In this document: positions 63,530-64,000 of the stretch, piece by piece
Layout: every line of letters starts with the position of its first letter
Numbering within the stretch: position 1 is the stretch's first letter
Origin: Bacteroidota bacterium
Lineage (GTDB): Bacteria; Bacteroidota; Bacteroidia; Chitinophagales; LD1
Assembly (NCBI GenBank): GCA_018267365.1
Contig: JAFDYQ010000004.1
Coordinates: 1 to 64,000 of the forward strand
Length of the DNA stretch: 64,000 nucleotides
Reading direction: 5' to 3'
Program-made: the position numbers and the translations under genes
The notes under the pieces: model-generated
Told to the model about the DNA's origin: nothing
The model's input: only the letters and a program-made list of their open reading frames with translations
Database searches by the model: none

Positions 63530-64000
63530 ATGGCTGATGAGAAATCAACTAAACCGAGTGCTACTGCTTTTATTTTGAAAAGCAGTAAGACAAAAAAGCC
63601 ATCGTTAAATAAAGCCTCTGTGTCCTCTAAGAAAGTAGTAAAGCCGGCACCCAAATCTCCGGCCGCCCCAATCAAGAAATCTCCAGCCCAATCCCCCGCT
63701 TCTCCTGCAAAAAAAACTCCCGTAGCCGCAGCGCAGGCACCAGCAGTAGAGGAAAAGAAAAAACCAGTAAGGCTCTCTGAGATACTGAAGCCAAAGAATG
63801 ATAAGAACTATAGTGAGTTTCTGAGTAGTGAACCTAAGACACGCCTCAAGAATATCATCGTGGCTCAGCCACAACCGGAAGGGATCAAATCTCCATACTT
63901 CGATCTGGAGTCAAAATATAAAGTCAAGTTTCAGTTTACGCCCTTTGTGACAGTGGAAGGTGTGCATGGCAAAGATTTTCGCAAGCAGCGCATCTCGCTC
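63530..64000 (+). CDS. hemD: uroporphyrinogen-III synthase (partial, with low-complexity N-terminus)
   Basis: The gene is cut by the window end; 157 codons are visible from the ATG at 63530. The first 80 residues are rich in Lys, Pro, Ala and Ser (VVKPAPKSPAAPIKKSPAQS). The conserved part begins near residue 105: TRLKNIIVAQPQPEGIKSPYF, then KYKVKFQFTPFVTVEGVHGK and FRKQRISL. This is the N-terminal half of the HemD family, which closes hydroxymethylbilane into uroporphyrinogen III in heme synthesis. The frame is already open from 63467, just after the A9 run of the preceding gene. The family call is strong from the conserved segment and its place after DUF4271; the true N-terminus is uncertain. 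Confidence 0.75.
   Translation, partial: MADEKSTKPSATAFILKSSKTKKPSLNKASVSSKKVVKPAPKSPAAPIKKSPAQSPASPAKKTPVAAAQAPAVEEKKKPVRLSEILKPKNDKNYSEFLSSEPKTRLKNIIVAQPQPEGIKSPYFDLESKYKVKFQFTPFVTVEGVHGKDFRKQRISL

Overview
The window comes from a member of the Bacteroidota, most likely of the Chitinophagia/Sphingobacteriia type; species and genus cannot be fixed from the sequence. Four lines support this: secreted proteins ending in type IX secretion (T9SS) sorting domains, promoters of the Bacteroidota form TTTG-N19-21-TAnnTTTG, an atpD-atpC pair without the rest of the ATP synthase genes, and family-restricted genes such as DUF5606 and DUF4271. Coding density is high and most of the window has a balanced base composition. 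No rRNA, tRNA, CRISPR array, insertion sequence or prophage was seen.

Layout. Positions 1-3600 hold a GH3-family adenylating enzyme and the atpD-atpC operon, all on the minus strand. Positions 3600-6400 are a visibly AT-rich accessory island. It carries a two-gene ribosomal-peptide cluster (a graspetide-like precursor immediately followed by an MvdD-type ATP-grasp ligase), an unrecognised 135-residue protein, a small LuxR-type regulator coupled to a 49-codon ORF, and fragments that look like decayed genes. Positions 6600-18250 are mostly core functions: Nfu, pyrF, TPR proteins, the RseP protease, a 3-hydroxyacyl-CoA dehydrogenase, DUF5606, a UbiB-like kinase, a T9SS cargo protein, a polyprenol-phosphate mannosyltransferase, PlsC and a GT4 glycosyltransferase.

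Positions 18380-25310 form a plus-strand signalling operon: a REC-PAS-histidine kinase, a large CHASE3 hybrid kinase with three receiver domains, a single receiver, a CheR-like methyltransferase and a CheB-like methylesterase, with no chemoreceptor gene. It is followed by a surface-polysaccharide block (flippase, Wzz-like protein, O-antigen ligase/polymerase-like protein), then a GAF-SpoIIE phosphatase, an orphan ABC permease and a membrane GT2 enzyme on the minus strand.

Positions 33000-49240 are metabolic and housekeeping: a T9SS cargo protein, pruA, a GH13 enzyme, a 57-residue membrane protein, pheS, an aldehyde dehydrogenase with a RidA-family deaminase (probably two steps of 2-aminomuconate catabolism), RDD protein, priA, a zeta-toxin-like P-loop protein with a 58-residue partner, glyA, a sugar-phosphate nucleotidyltransferase, a nitronate monooxygenase-like protein and a SerA-like dehydrogenase. 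Positions 49300-64000 hold a T9SS protein, a collagen-like surface protein, a lipoprotein, enolase, a secreted protein of unknown role, a Wzi-like barrel with galT and galK, hemW, and an operon of a BamA/TamA-like barrel, DUF4271, a Lys/Ala repeat protein and a truncated uroporphyrinogen-III synthase.

The main points of interest are the graspetide cluster with an unusual Asp/Cys-rich core, a possible A9 frameshift that would join the Lys/Ala repeat protein to the HemD-like protein, a dispersed AT-rich hairpin repeat present in two intergenic gaps, and the zeta-toxin/small-ORF pair. Several predicted promoters also lie only 4-13 bases from the start codon, which points to very short 5' leaders.
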